Below, one piece after another: positions 9,828-19,634 of a stretch of DNA of 64,000 bases. A model generated the notes under the pieces. It did no database searches and had not been told where the DNA came from. It worked only from the letters and a program-made list of their open reading frames with translations. Location of the stretch: positions 124,001 to 188,000 of the forward strand of contig DATAJP010000002.1 of assembly GCA_036262055.1 (NCBI GenBank). The letters run 5' to 3'. The DNA is from Ignavibacteria bacterium. GTDB taxonomy: Bacteria; Bacteroidota; Ignavibacteria; Tepidaquicellales; Tepidaquicellaceae. The position numbers and the translations under genes are program-made. How positions within the stretch are numbered: the first letter of the stretch is position 1; each line of letters starts with the position of its first letter.

Positions 9828-10562
9828 TTATTGCGTGTGTTCTTTGCCGAACTTAATTTTTAAAATATGATAAACAAACAAAGGGATTCCAATTATATAC
9901 CTTTTCCATAACCGTTTTGGTTCCTTTGACAATCTATAAACCCATTCAAAACCGCTATTGCGCAAATATTGCGGGGCTCGTTTTATGTTTCCGGTTAAAA
10001 ACTCAAAAAAATTTCCTACACAAATAATTTTGGGATTCTTCAGATATTTTGTCAATTCAAGAGCAACCTTTTCTTGAAGCGGAACCCCCATTCCAAGAAA
10101 AATTACATCTGCCCCGCTTTTTTTAATATGTTCCGCAACTGACCCGAGTTCATTTGTTTCAAAAAAACCGTTTTCATATCCGGCTAAATTTGCTCCGAGC
10201 GAAATGAAATTTTCATTCAATTGCGCTTGCTGAAAATTGCCGCCGACAACGAATATCTTTAAATTTAATCTTGAAAACAATTGCAATAATTTAAGATTTA
10301 AATCAGATGCGTTAAACTTATTTAACTTCTGTTTTTTTAGTAATTTAAATGCGCAATAAATACCAAACCCATCTTTATAAACATAAAAAAATTTATCAAT
10401 TATATCTTTATACTTTTTATCTTTAATATAAACATTAAAACAAAATTGATTAAAATATGTAAGAAGAAAACTTCCCGGCTGCTGAACAGATTTATGAACG
10501 AGAGAAAATAAATCATCCTCATTAAATATGAGCTTATTAAAAATATAACCGTTACCGCTCAT
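9828..10562 (-). CDS. WecG/TagA/CpsF family glycosyltransferase (GT26)
   Basis: A 244-residue membrane-associated glycosyltransferase that adds the second sugar, typically an N-acetyl-mannosamine(uronic acid) or glucose residue, to an undecaprenyl-linked sugar. Family marks: YKDGFG with Asp64 at the position of the proposed catalytic base of TagA, FVVGGNFQQA (104-113), and IFLGMGVPLQEK (154-165), followed by the basic C-terminal appendage RAPQYLRNSGFEWVYRL that docks on the membrane. The start overlaps the end of the preceding glycosyltransferase by 11 bases, so translation is probably coupled. The sugar specificity is not visible. Confidence 0.93.
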   Translation of the reverse strand: MSGNGYIFNKLIFNEDDLFSLVHKSVQQPGSFLLTYFNQFCFNVYIKDKKYKDIIDKFFYVYKDGFGIYCAFKLLKKQKLNKFNASDLNLKLLQLFSRLNLKIFVVGGNFQQAQLNENFISLGANLAGYENGFFETNELGSVAEHIKKSGADVIFLGMGVPLQEKVALELTKYLKNPKIICVGNFFEFLTGNIKRAPQYLRNSGFEWVYRLSKEPKRLWKRYIIGIPLFVYHILKIKFGKEHTQ

Positions 10563-11613
10563 AGCAATTTTGAATTTTTAAAACAAATTTTTGCTCATCA
10601 AATTTATCCATGAGAGAATTTTTCAGGTTAATTCCAATTTGATTCAGGTTATCAAAATTTATGTATGCATGCTGAATTTTTTCAGCAAGGTCAAGATAAT
10701 TTCCGGATTGAAACAGCAGTCCATTTTTTTTATCCTGTATGAAATTTCTGATATTACCGATTTCGGAACCAATGAAAATTTTTTCTAGATATCCTGCTTC
10801 TAATATGATATTCCCAAAAGCTTCATCACGTGAAGGAAGAATGACAAGATCAGCAATATTCAGGTAATCAAAAATATTTTCAACAGGTTTAGAAAATATT
10901 ATATCTAAATTTTTTTCATGGTTGAGTTGTTTATAATAATTTTCTTCCGGACCTCCGCCGATTAAAACCAGCTTCATTCCCGAAAATTTTTCTTTTAATG
11001 ATTCATAAGCATTAATTAATATATCAATTCCCTTTTCTTCACTAAATCTGCCGGCATATAATAACACAAAATCAGTTTGTTTTAATTTAAGGGAAGCTCT
11101 TATAAAATCGGGATATTGAGTGATTTTAATAAAATCTTTATTTATAAAATTTTCAATGATCTCGATTTTTGCATCGTCTTTTTTATAATGATTTTGCAAA
11201 TGCTCAGCTACATATTTGCTGACAGCAATAATTTTATCCGAGCTGTAACTTATAAATTTCTTATCATACCTGATATTATGAACGGTTACAATAGTTTTTG
11301 TTTTTCTTACCTTATTAACCAAAAAGCTTAAAGCATCAAACGTTCTGTGATGCGAATGAATTATGTCAACCTTATTCTTATCACAATAGTTTGTTATGAA
11401 TTTTATTGTATCATATGAATTAAATAAACTGATTTTTTTATGAGGAAAAAGCTCGGGATAAAAACCTGCTTTATTGAATTTTTCTTTTGCATCTTCGGTT
11501 AATGCAAGGAAATGATGTTTGTATTTATTACGTGTTGTGTAAGCAAGATTAAAAATGGAATTTGATACTCCGCAGGCAAGATTAAGCTGATTATTTAAAT
11601 GCAGAATATTCAT
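10552..11613 (-). CDS. Glycosyltransferase family 4
   Basis: A 353-residue GT-B-fold retaining glycosyltransferase acting on the growing lipid-linked oligosaccharide at the cytoplasmic face. The C-terminal donor-binding half shows LLYAGRFSEEKGIDILI (185-200), LIGGGPEE, and the EX7E motif with Glu264 and Glu272 in SRDEAFGNIILEAG. The N-terminal half has CGVSNSIFNL, which binds the acceptor in this family. It overlaps the next gene by 11 bases, and its own start overlaps the preceding stop by 4 bases. Donor and acceptor sugars are unknown. Confidence 0.92.
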   Translation of the reverse strand: MNILHLNNQLNLACGVSNSIFNLAYTTRNKYKHHFLALTEDAKEKFNKAGFYPELFPHKKISLFNSYDTIKFITNYCDKNKVDIIHSHHRTFDALSFLVNKVRKTKTIVTVHNIRYDKKFISYSSDKIIAVSKYVAEHLQNHYKKDDAKIEIIENFINKDFIKITQYPDFIRASLKLKQTDFVLLYAGRFSEEKGIDILINAYESLKEKFSGMKLVLIGGGPEENYYKQLNHEKNLDIIFSKPVENIFDYLNIADLVILPSRDEAFGNIILEAGYLEKIFIGSEIGNIRNFIQDKKNGLLFQSGNYLDLAEKIQHAYINFDNLNQIGINLKNSLMDKFDEQKFVLKIQNCYER

Positions 11614-12587
11614 CGAACACTATTTAATGTTTGCTTAAATAATTTTCTCAATGTGCTGTTTTTTTGAGAAAAATATTTTAAATAATATTCAATTCTATAC
11701 CTTAGCATAAAAGATTTAAATTTTACAACAAAACTTTCAGGAAAATATGTTAATACATATGCAAACAATATTTTTAGATTAAAAATTTTAAAACCTATTT
11801 TTTGCCAGTATTTACGCGCATTTTGAGGTGTACCGTAAAAATATTCCCTCCAACCTTTCAGAATATTTAATTCTTTTTCTGAACTATTTTTACTTTCTAC
11901 AGAATAATCAATACTCTTACCCTGAATATCATATACGGCTTTATTTTTCTCCTTAAAGTTTTTTTGATTAACTACAGACAATGAATTTTCATCTAACCGC
12001 ACAAACATTAATACATTCTGAATATTATAAAATTCCGTGTCATTCATTATTTTCAACCACAGCATATAATCTTCTGCTAAAACATTTTCATATCCGCCGG
12101 ATTTGAGAATATGTTCTCTGTTATACATAACACCAGAATTCATAATTCTACAATGTTTTGCTAAGCTTTTTTTTATATCTTTAGAATGCTCGGGGTTTTG
12201 TATCTCATACAATAACTTGTTGTTTCTGAAGCATGCAAAATTTGTTGACACAACAAAATTATCAGGTTTATTTTTTAAATAATTCTGCTGAGTTGACAAT
12301 CTAAACGGTACAGAAATATCATCGGAGTCATTCAAAGCAATATATTTTGAATTTGATACATTCAATCCGAAATTTAAAGCATTACCTCTGCCTTTTTTAC
12401 TGTTCTTAAAAAGCTTAATTCTTTTGTCATTAATACTTTCAATGATATTCATTGTATTGTCTTCTGAAAAATCATCAACGATTATTAACTCAAAGTCTTT
12501 ATAGTCCTGATTCAAAATACTGTTTATCGATTCTTTTAAATATTTACCTGAGTTATATGTAGTCATTAACACACTAAGCAAGCTCAT
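11610..12587 (-). CDS. Glycosyltransferase family 2
   Basis: A 325-residue GT-A-fold inverting glycosyltransferase. The N-terminus SVLMTTYNSGKYLKESINS and ELIIVDDFSEDNT form the nucleotide-binding part, and NDSDD (86-90) is the metal-binding DxD region. About 100 C-terminal residues are basic and partly hydrophobic, consistent with membrane association. The gene overlaps both neighbours (14 and 4 bases) in a tight glycosyltransferase cluster. Specificity is unknown. Confidence 0.92.
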   Translation of the reverse strand: MSLLSVLMTTYNSGKYLKESINSILNQDYKDFELIIVDDFSEDNTMNIIESINDKRIKLFKNSKKGRGNALNFGLNVSNSKYIALNDSDDISVPFRLSTQQNYLKNKPDNFVVSTNFACFRNNKLLYEIQNPEHSKDIKKSLAKHCRIMNSGVMYNREHILKSGGYENVLAEDYMLWLKIMNDTEFYNIQNVLMFVRLDENSLSVVNQKNFKEKNKAVYDIQGKSIDYSVESKNSSEKELNILKGWREYFYGTPQNARKYWQKIGFKIFNLKILFAYVLTYFPESFVVKFKSFMLRYRIEYYLKYFSQKNSTLRKLFKQTLNSVR

Positions 12588-14016
12588 AATTTTCTTTACC
12601 GTTAAAAAAATATTTTGTAAACAAAAAAATATGAATTGGAATTACCGGTATAATGAACCTGTCGCTGCCAAAAAACACAATCATTAAGAGTAATGTATAT
12701 CCATAAAACAAAGCCATCAAGTAATTAAACTTCGAATTAATTTTTATTCCTTTTTTCAAAACATAGAAAAAATTGAAAAATAAAATTAAAAAGAACAGTG
12801 CATTTGAAAAATAAAAAAATATGCTTAATATAATATCAGGAATTTGATTATTTGTTTTTTTAAAAGTCCAGATGAATGAACTGTCAAATCTATAGTATGC
12901 TCTGAAAATTTTTACCGGAGTTCTTAAAATTGATTTTACAGGGTTATTCCAAATATCATCTAAACCTTTTTGAAATGCTATTTTGTCTTCAGCAACTTCG
13001 GTTTTAGCGGACGGAAAAGAAGCAGTATCAAAATTGTAACCCCCGTTTGCGTTTACATGATTTCCTATTAAAAAGTTTGTTCCTGTATTTGCAGATACTA
13101 CTATTATAGAATCAAATAAATTATAATTTCTCAAAATCCATGGAAGAATTACAAGAAGCATAAAAATTGCGATTACTCCAAATTTAAGAATCACCGATTT
13201 TTTATCAAATTTTATAAAATACAATAAAAATAGTAACGGAAAAGCTAATGCAAGAGGTCGAATATAAGCCGTTAAACCGATTAGGATGCCTATAATGATC
13301 AAATGAGGAAATTTAATTTTTTCTCTAAGTACTATAAAGAAAATCAGCCAAGCCATAAATAAGAACAGATAATCTGTCATTAAAACATTTGAACTGAAAA
13401 AATTGTTCGGTAAAAATGCAAAAGTTATAAGAAAAATTATGAGTTGGTTTTTATTTAATTTAGATTTAAATAGATTGTAGAGTATTATCAGGGTTCCACT
13501 AAAAATAATAATGTTAAATATCTTTCCTACTAATACAGGATCCAAGGATACTCTAAAAAATATGCTCAATATAAATGGGTATCCTACCGGAAAGTAAACA
13601 GAATAATCACCACTATTATTTAAATATGATCCCGTTTCATATAAGCGTTTTGCCAGGTTTACATATAAGTCCGCGTCACTAAACGGCAGGGTTTGAACAA
13701 ATGTAAGAAGCAATATTTTCAAAAATGTTACTCCTATTAATAAATAGATAAAGAATTTATTTATATTAGTTACTGAAATAATCAATTTTTTTATTTTGTC
13801 CCATAATATTAATATTACAATTAAAAATATTGAAAAGCTGATTATTGCAATTTCGAGATTATTGAATATTCCAAAATAAAAAATATAATCCGGTTCCTCT
13901 TGAGTTAATTCTATTTTTTCTAATAAATAATTTTTCAAAAATAATATATATATAAGAAGAAAAATGATATTGAGATAAAGAAAATATTTTAAAAGAGATT
14001 TAGGGTTTGTTTTCAA
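12574..14016 (-). CDS. Integral membrane glycosyltransferase (GT39/ArnT-like, GT-C fold)
   Basis: A 480-residue polytopic protein with about 11-12 predicted membrane segments. After the first segments the external loop carries SDADLY (Asp114/Asp116), the acidic motif at which GT-C enzymes bind a polyprenyl-phosphate sugar, followed by YFPVGYPFILS (141-151), typical of the PMT/ArnT group. It should transfer a sugar from a polyprenyl-phosphate donor on the outer face of the inner membrane. It overlaps the GT2 genes on both sides. It could be mistaken for a Wzy polymerase, but the DxD in the first external loop argues for GT-C. Confidence 0.8.
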   Translation of the reverse strand: MKTNPKSLLKYFLYLNIIFLLIYILFLKNYLLEKIELTQEEPDYIFYFGIFNNLEIAIISFSIFLIVILILWDKIKKLIISVTNINKFFIYLLIGVTFLKILLLTFVQTLPFSDADLYVNLAKRLYETGSYLNNSGDYSVYFPVGYPFILSIFFRVSLDPVLVGKIFNIIIFSGTLIILYNLFKSKLNKNQLIIFLITFAFLPNNFFSSNVLMTDYLFLFMAWLIFFIVLREKIKFPHLIIIGILIGLTAYIRPLALAFPLLFLLYFIKFDKKSVILKFGVIAIFMLLVILPWILRNYNLFDSIIVVSANTGTNFLIGNHVNANGGYNFDTASFPSAKTEVAEDKIAFQKGLDDIWNNPVKSILRTPVKIFRAYYRFDSSFIWTFKKTNNQIPDIILSIFFYFSNALFFLILFFNFFYVLKKGIKINSKFNYLMALFYGYTLLLMIVFFGSDRFIIPVIPIHIFLFTKYFFNGKENYELA

Positions 14017-14930
14017 TTTGATATTATCTCTTTAATTTCTTTGTTAATTTCAGATTTTTGCTTCGAAAACATCGTTTTTAAAATTAACATTCTCCAATAA
14101 AGCCATAAGTCAATTTTTTTATTGTAAATAAATTTGGGCATAAAGCTGTAAAAATAACGAAACAAATATTTCAGGTTTAACTTCGGAAGTTTCAATCCAC
14201 GAAGCTGCTCCTTATTTCCATAAAGATATGTCGAATCAAATTTCGTTTCAGCACTGCCATAAAGCGATAAATATTTGTTCGTTAAATCAAATAAAATTTG
14301 TTTGTTATTTTTATTAATTTCTTTTTTTCCGTAATCATTAACGCAATACAGCACCTGCGGAATATTTTTGAAAGTAAATTCGTTTAATCCGCGAAGCCAT
14401 AGTTCATAATCTTCAAGACCCTCATATTCGGGATTATACAATCCAATTTTTATTATGTCAGACTTTTTTAAAATGCTTGAAGCATGGCAGATAACGCTTT
14501 GCTTTAATAAATCTCTTTTGATTTGTTCATTTGATAAAGGGGTTTGCACGACTCTGAAAACTTTATAATTCTTCATATGAGCATACCAGTTTGATAAAAT
14601 CGAAATTGATGAATCTTTTTTAATTTCTTGCACTTGCAATTCCAATCTGCTAAGAAGCGAAATATCATCGCCATCCATACGGGCAATGTAATCGCCTGAA
14701 GAATTATTAATTCCATAATTCAACGCATTTGAAATCCCCAAGTGCTCAATTTTTTTATAATTTATCCGGGAATCTTTAAATGATAAAATTACTTCTTCGG
14801 TAATGTCGGTTGAGCCGTCATTGACAATCAAAAACTCAAAGTCTTTATAAGTCTGTTTTAATATGCTTTTTATTGCAAATTTTGTCTTCTCACCTCCGTT
14901 ATATACAGGCATTAAAACTGTCAGATTCAT
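14013..14930 (-). CDS. Glycosyltransferase family 2
   Basis: A 305-residue GT-A glycosyltransferase. It begins NLTVLMPVYNGGEKTKFAI, has FLIVNDGSTD (34-43), and a metal-binding DGDD at 86-89 in YIARMDGDDIS. ExL/W-type acceptor residues appear in GLEDYELWLRG. It is related to, but clearly different from, the GT2 at 11610. It overlaps both neighbours by 4 bases. Sugar specificity is not visible. Confidence 0.93.
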   Translation of the reverse strand: MNLTVLMPVYNGGEKTKFAIKSILKQTYKDFEFLIVNDGSTDITEEVILSFKDSRINYKKIEHLGISNALNYGINNSSGDYIARMDGDDISLLSRLELQVQEIKKDSSISILSNWYAHMKNYKVFRVVQTPLSNEQIKRDLLKQSVICHASSILKKSDIIKIGLYNPEYEGLEDYELWLRGLNEFTFKNIPQVLYCVNDYGKKEINKNNKQILFDLTNKYLSLYGSAETKFDSTYLYGNKEQLRGLKLPKLNLKYLFRYFYSFMPKFIYNKKIDLWLYWRMLILKTMFSKQKSEINKEIKEIISN

Positions 14931-16048
14931 AGCATATTTTCATAAATTTTCACATATGACTCACAGACTTTAGTCCAGCTTAATTCATTATATATTTTCT
15001 TTGATTCGGATGAAATGCGGTTTTGTAATTCTTGATTTCCGTTTAGCTCAATTAAAATATTTATTAGAGAATTTTCGTCATTAAAATTAAATGCAAACCC
15101 ATTAACATTGTTATCAATTAATTCTGAGCTTCCTGTTTGGTTGGTTAAGATTGGAATTAGCCCTGCCGACATACACTCAACTGCTGTTATTGAAAACGAA
15201 TCGCTTTTACTTGCAGAAACATATACCGTTTTGTCTTTTAGAAAATTAGCAAAATCAACAGTATCCATTCTTTTATGAAATGTAAGTATAAGTTTCTCTG
15301 AGTTACTCGTTTCAATTCTTGAATCACTAATGACATACAGCTCTACCGAAAAATTTAGTTTTCGCAATGCGTTAAGCAAGAAATCAAAACCTTTTAGTTT
15401 ATTTATGACTTCTCCGACAAAAACAATTTTCAAAACATTATTTTTGAAATTCTTATTCACGGATATTTTGTGAAAAATTTCATCGACACCGTTTTTGATA
15501 AATTGAGTTTTAGCTTTATTCAATTGATAATATTTCGAAGCTAAGTTGAAAGAGTTTTGCGATAAAAATAAGAGCTTATCAGAACGCTTAAAAATTAATT
15601 TCTCGCAGGTTTTATCCTTATGTTTCAATGAAGTCGATATGCTCGACCCATTAATTTCATTCTCATAAATTCTTATACCATGCACATTATAAATTATTTT
15701 ATAGCGAAATAATGGTCTTAAAAAAAATAAAATAGAATAGAATCTTTCATATGTAATAAGGTGGATAATACGAGGCCTGCATTTCAAAACAGTCAAAATC
15801 AGCTTGAAAATCCCTGTTTTTAACACCGGACTGCCATTCACTTCCTGAACCAGTTCGTGTCCGAATAGTTTTTTTATAATACCATATTTTTTACCGTCGA
15901 GAAAATAATCTATAAAAACGGACTGATGATTTTTTGTATAAGCTTCAAATATTCTCTTCGCTACTTTTTCTGAGCCGGAAAGTTTTTCCTGAGGATTAAA
16001 CGTTCCTGCAAAGATTACTTCGGTTTTATTTCGATTTAATTTTCTCAA
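14927..16048 (-). CDS. Glycosyltransferase family 4
   Basis: A 373-residue GT-B glycosyltransferase. The N-terminal half includes FAGTFNPQEKLSGSEKVAKRIF, and the C-terminal donor site includes VFVGEVINKLKGFDFLLNAL and SASKSDSFSITAVECMSAG. In the latter the first acidic residue of the EX7E motif is replaced by Asp/Ser (SDSFSITAVE), leaving the second Glu. It overlaps the upstream methyltransferase by 23 bases and the downstream GT2 by 4, so all are probably one transcript. Confidence 0.9.
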   Translation of the reverse strand: MRKLNRNKTEVIFAGTFNPQEKLSGSEKVAKRIFEAYTKNHQSVFIDYFLDGKKYGIIKKLFGHELVQEVNGSPVLKTGIFKLILTVLKCRPRIIHLITYERFYSILFFLRPLFRYKIIYNVHGIRIYENEINGSSISTSLKHKDKTCEKLIFKRSDKLLFLSQNSFNLASKYYQLNKAKTQFIKNGVDEIFHKISVNKNFKNNVLKIVFVGEVINKLKGFDFLLNALRKLNFSVELYVISDSRIETSNSEKLILTFHKRMDTVDFANFLKDKTVYVSASKSDSFSITAVECMSAGLIPILTNQTGSSELIDNNVNGFAFNFNDENSLINILIELNGNQELQNRISSESKKIYNELSWTKVCESYVKIYENML

Positions 16049-16676
16049 TAAAATCTTTTAGACCTAATTTATATTTTAAAATATTCTTAGCGTGCTCAAT
16101 ATCATATTTCCTAAGATTAATTTTCTCGTTTGAAAATAAAATAACTGCAAATTTACGTTCAACGTAATCTTTGAAAATCTTCATTTTCTTATGCTGAAGA
16201 AAATCAAAATCGGAAATCTCCCAGCTGCTCAAATGATTTTCATATTCATTATAGTCGCATTTCTGCTGCCAGTTGGTTCCTATCGGAATATTAACGAGAG
16301 AATACTTTCCCTTCTCAAGAGCAAGCTTCATAATTTCATAAGCTTTGTCTTTGGTAAAATGTTCTATAACATCGCCGAAATTTATTAAGTCATATTGATT
16401 TTTTGTCTCACGTAAAAAATCATATGCATCCTGAGTATAAATATTATTATAAAAATATGAATGGTATGGTTTCAGATAATCCGGAAAAATTTCTATGCCA
16501 TCGATCCTTCTTTTCCATTCTCCTTTATAATTATTGTTATCCCATACTTCAAGAAATTCGCGCATTAAGATGCCCCATCTTCCGAAGCCGACTCCAACAT
16601 CAAGAATTGTCTGAGGGTTAATCTTCCTGATTAACTCAATATTATAAGAAATATTTTGCCAGTTAGATGTAGGCAT
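16026..16676 (-). CDS. SAM-dependent class I methyltransferase
   Basis: A 216-residue Rossmann-fold methyltransferase. Motif I is ILDVGVGFGRWG (24-35), and a later acidic motif is LINFGDVIEHF, as in UbiE/Methyltransf_11-type enzymes. In this setting it probably methylates a sugar or an intermediate of the polysaccharide. A longer reading from 16703 is open, but I chose ATG 16676 because it forms a TAATG stop-start overlap with the flippase gene, as is common in this operon. The target is unknown. Confidence 0.85.
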   Translation of the reverse strand: MPTSNWQNISYNIELIRKINPQTILDVGVGFGRWGILMREFLEVWDNNNYKGEWKRRIDGIEIFPDYLKPYHSYFYNNIYTQDAYDFLRETKNQYDLINFGDVIEHFTKDKAYEIMKLALEKGKYSLVNIPIGTNWQQKCDYNEYENHLSSWEISDFDFLQHKKMKIFKDYVERKFAVILFSNEKINLRKYDIEHAKNILKYKLGLKDFIEKIKSK

Positions 16677-17934
16677 TATGCTTGGGCAGGAGCTTCCCGC
16701 CAATGTTTGTTTAATAAATAATATCCTCCGAAGAAAATAAAATACTCCGTTATCAGCGTGATTACAGCAGCCGCTGCAATTCCATATTGAGGAATAAAAA
16801 TTAAATTAAGTAAAACATTTATCACAAGTCCGATCAGGGTTACATACATGTTGCCCTTAAAGTCACCGATTCCGTTAAGAATAACACCAGTCAGATTATT
16901 TAAGCTGATACCCAATACCGCAAATGAAAGAATTTTTATGACAAAATCAGAGGCAGCAAACTTATCGGTATAAATTATAGAAATTATTGTTCCACCTCCA
17001 AAGAATAGTATTAAGTTAAGAATTATGGATATAAATATTAATAGAGAAGCGTATTTATTGAATAAAATCTTTAGAGCTGTTTTATTAGAGCTTAAGTTCG
17101 ATGCTTTGTTTAAGCCGACAATTAATAAAAACGCAAACACTAAAGTTGCCGATTTATAAAGACCGTATCCGACGCTGTAATAACTCGTCTCATAAAAATT
17201 TGTGAATTTTGAAATAAGCACAATATCAATTTTATCATAAAGAAAATTAAAAAGCACTGCAAGCGCAAGTGGAAAAGATATTTTTAAAATTTTAATAACT
17301 GATTTGAATGGAATGGATCTATATTTAGTCTGCAAGGATTTAATTACAAATACTAATAAGTAAAGAGTTAAAATGAGGTTGCCGATAAGATAAAAACCAA
17401 GACTGAACTCAATCTGGAAATCAAGCAGAAGCGTTTCCAAAAATACGCATAAAAGAATTGCAAATCTTATGATGTTTTGAACATAAAACAGTTCTTTAAA
17501 TTTATTTTTTGCAAATAAAATTTTGCTGAAGAGGTTAATGAAATTCGACAAGAAAATTATCAAAACAATCTCAATAACAAGAAGCGGACTGAAGAACGGA
17601 TAAATAATAAGAAATGAAATAAAACTTATTAATATATAAACAGGGAAAGAATAAAAAATTATTTTAACGGAAGCATAAACTAAGTCAGTCGAAGCTTTTG
17701 CATCCTGCGCAATGGTTTTTTGCAGATAAATCGGGAGCCCGAAGTCAAAGAAGAGAATTACAATGTTGGATAATGCAAACGATGAGATGATTATTCCGTA
17801 ATCATCGACGGGATAGAAGCGGGCAAAGATGAGAAAAAGCAAAAAAAAAATATTTTATCCGAAACGGTCAGAAAGAAAACATATTTGCTTTCCAGAAACA
17901 GCTTTACAATTTTATTTAAGGAAAATTTACCCAT
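16676..17934 (-). CDS. Wzx-type polysaccharide flippase, apparently frameshifted
   Basis: A membrane protein of the MOP exporter/oligosaccharide flippase family with about 12 predicted helices; it would flip the undecaprenyl-linked repeat unit. The main reading frame covers 17842-16676 (LFLIFARFYPVDDYG onward), but that starts inside helix 1. An ATG at 17934, in TAATG overlap with the wzi-like gene, opens MGKFSLNKIVKLFLESKYVF, the expected N-terminus, in another frame. The two frames meet in a run of ten A (plus strand, 17841-17850). One extra base there, or a -1 slip, restores a continuous protein of about 419 residues. It may be a sequencing error, a pseudogene, a slippery site or a phase-variable switch. 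Confidence 0.85.
17841..17850. repeat. Ten-base A/T homopolymer at the flippase frameshift
   Basis: Ten consecutive A on the plus strand (T on the coding strand) within codons 29-32 of the flippase gene. Eleven bases (or eight) would keep the frame; ten breaks it. It is the longest homopolymer I noticed in the window. Confidence 0.9.
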
Positions 17935-19625
17935 TAAATGTAGAAATAAAAATATCCGTTAAAATAAAAATCTTTATACTTTTGGTTTTTGTAAACATAA
18001 TCAGATAACCAATACTGAAAATTTAAGTCTATAAACAACTGTTTCAACGGTTGGAAATTAAGTGAAAATGAAATATTATTGCTGTTAATTCTGTATCCCT
18101 GTAGAAAAGTATTTTTTACAGGAACTGTCTGGTCTCCTTCACCAAAATTTATGTCTCCACCGAAGTTACGAACGAGATTTCCCAAGCTGTCAAGAATAAA
18201 TCCCGAGCCGTGCCTTGTGTAGCCGTATCTTAATTTTACATTAAATCTATTTGAGATAAAATACTGAAGTTCTCCCGCAATTTCATCTGAGTTGGACTCA
18301 ATGTGGTGTCCAAGCGGCAAAGCCCAGTTTGTGTAATTGCTCTTGTTGCTTCTATGAGAGTAAACAAACGGGTCGAGACGAGTGTATTCAGTTGTGAATG
18401 TCAAGCCGGGTAAGGTGAAAGCATCATTCCAAAATATTCCAAGCTGATAACCAAATTTATTATCGTTATATGTCGAATCATCTTTGAACACCGTTTTCAG
18501 ATTTATGTCATCGATTAAAAACGTCCATTGCAAGCCCAGATTTTTTACAGGAATGTATTCAAAATCCAGTCCCAAGCTTGTATTACTGCTTTCCGTGCTT
18601 GCCTGACCTGTGTTTAAATCTGCCGATGTTAAAAAGCTAATCGGGTTAAGATATGTTATGCTAAACGGTGTAGCTGTTGAAACTATGCTTTCAAAAAAAC
18701 CTAGCTTAAAAGTTTCAAATAAGTTTAAGTTTAATCTATGCGATGCAATTATTTTTGTCGGAATGTCCCGGCCGAGCGAATCTCCTTTTAACGAACCGAA
18801 GCTGAAAGAGTAATTTACTTTTTTGAAGTTCAAATCAAGCTTAACCAAATCAAACGGTATTGTATTATTCGAGTAATATAATTTATCCATATATCCAAAT
18901 CCCTGATTTATCTGTTCACGTCCAATCATCACAGATATCCACTCATCATTTTTAGGTGCATAACGCAAATATCCTCTGAAAGAATCGAAGTTTTTCTTTT
19001 CAAGAACAAATTTATTATTTGCTTTATATTTTATGTCGTTGTTGATTGCAAATTGAATATCGGCGGAATCGCCTATTAGCTTTTCACCGTTTGTTGCCTT
19101 CAAATAAAATCCGAGAATATTTCTGAACGTTACGCGAATGACAATTCCTGCTTCACCTAAAGTAATTTTATGATTCCCGAGCGAATCGCCGTTACCGACT
19201 TTTTGGTTTACACCGAAATATAAATTTGTGAAAAGCGAATTAGAAGAATCGGCATCATAATATAAATATTTATTTTTGTTGCTTAAAATATTGCCTCCTT
19301 GGAGAATATTTTCTGCTTTTACTTTACCTGTAAGCTCGTAACTATAATCAACTAAATATTCGTCCAGAATATTTTTATCAGTGTTTGCTAATTTACTTTT
19401 TTGGAAGCCAATCTGTTTTAAAAAATTCGAGATTTGATTGCGTGATAAAGGAAGATTTGAAGAATTGTATTGAGGAATCAATCCTTGCAATTGCATACGT
19501 TTAAGAAAAATGTAAACATTATCCTGAACGGGAGTCAAATCCTGCTGAGAAAAAGAAATAGAAGTAACTAAAAAAAGAAATCCGGTTAAAAATAAATAAA
19601 ATGATGTTTTATTTTTCAGATTCAA
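17934..19625 (-). CDS. Capsule assembly Wzi-like outer membrane beta-barrel
   Basis: A 563-residue secreted protein with an N-terminal signal peptide (SFYLFLTGFLFLVTSISFSQQ). A short helical region, with TPVQDNVYIFLKRMQLQG as in the Wzi N-terminus, precedes a long run of alternating strands (aromatic-hydrophobic/polar) ending in aromatic YFYFYI, a typical outer-membrane barrel end. The central GREQINQGFGYMDKLYYSNN matches the Wzi signature region. E. coli Wzi is a lectin that attaches group 1 capsule to the cell surface; a similar anchoring role fits this locus. The stop overlaps the ATG of the flippase. Confidence 0.8.
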   Translation of the reverse strand: MNLKNKTSFYLFLTGFLFLVTSISFSQQDLTPVQDNVYIFLKRMQLQGLIPQYNSSNLPLSRNQISNFLKQIGFQKSKLANTDKNILDEYLVDYSYELTGKVKAENILQGGNILSNKNKYLYYDADSSNSLFTNLYFGVNQKVGNGDSLGNHKITLGEAGIVIRVTFRNILGFYLKATNGEKLIGDSADIQFAINNDIKYKANNKFVLEKKNFDSFRGYLRYAPKNDEWISVMIGREQINQGFGYMDKLYYSNNTIPFDLVKLDLNFKKVNYSFSFGSLKGDSLGRDIPTKIIASHRLNLNLFETFKLGFFESIVSTATPFSITYLNPISFLTSADLNTGQASTESSNTSLGLDFEYIPVKNLGLQWTFLIDDINLKTVFKDDSTYNDNKFGYQLGIFWNDAFTLPGLTFTTEYTRLDPFVYSHRSNKSNYTNWALPLGHHIESNSDEIAGELQYFISNRFNVKLRYGYTRHGSGFILDSLGNLVRNFGGDINFGEGDQTVPVKNTFLQGYRINSNNISFSLNFQPLKQLFIDLNFQYWLSDYVYKNQKYKDFYFNGYFYFYI

Positions 19626-19634
19626 TTGGATTAT

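Noticed and set aside
16677-16703. Longer N-terminus (nine extra residues) for the methyltransferase
   Set aside because: It would overlap the flippase by 28 bases; the ATG at 16676 in a TAATG overlap fits the operon style better.
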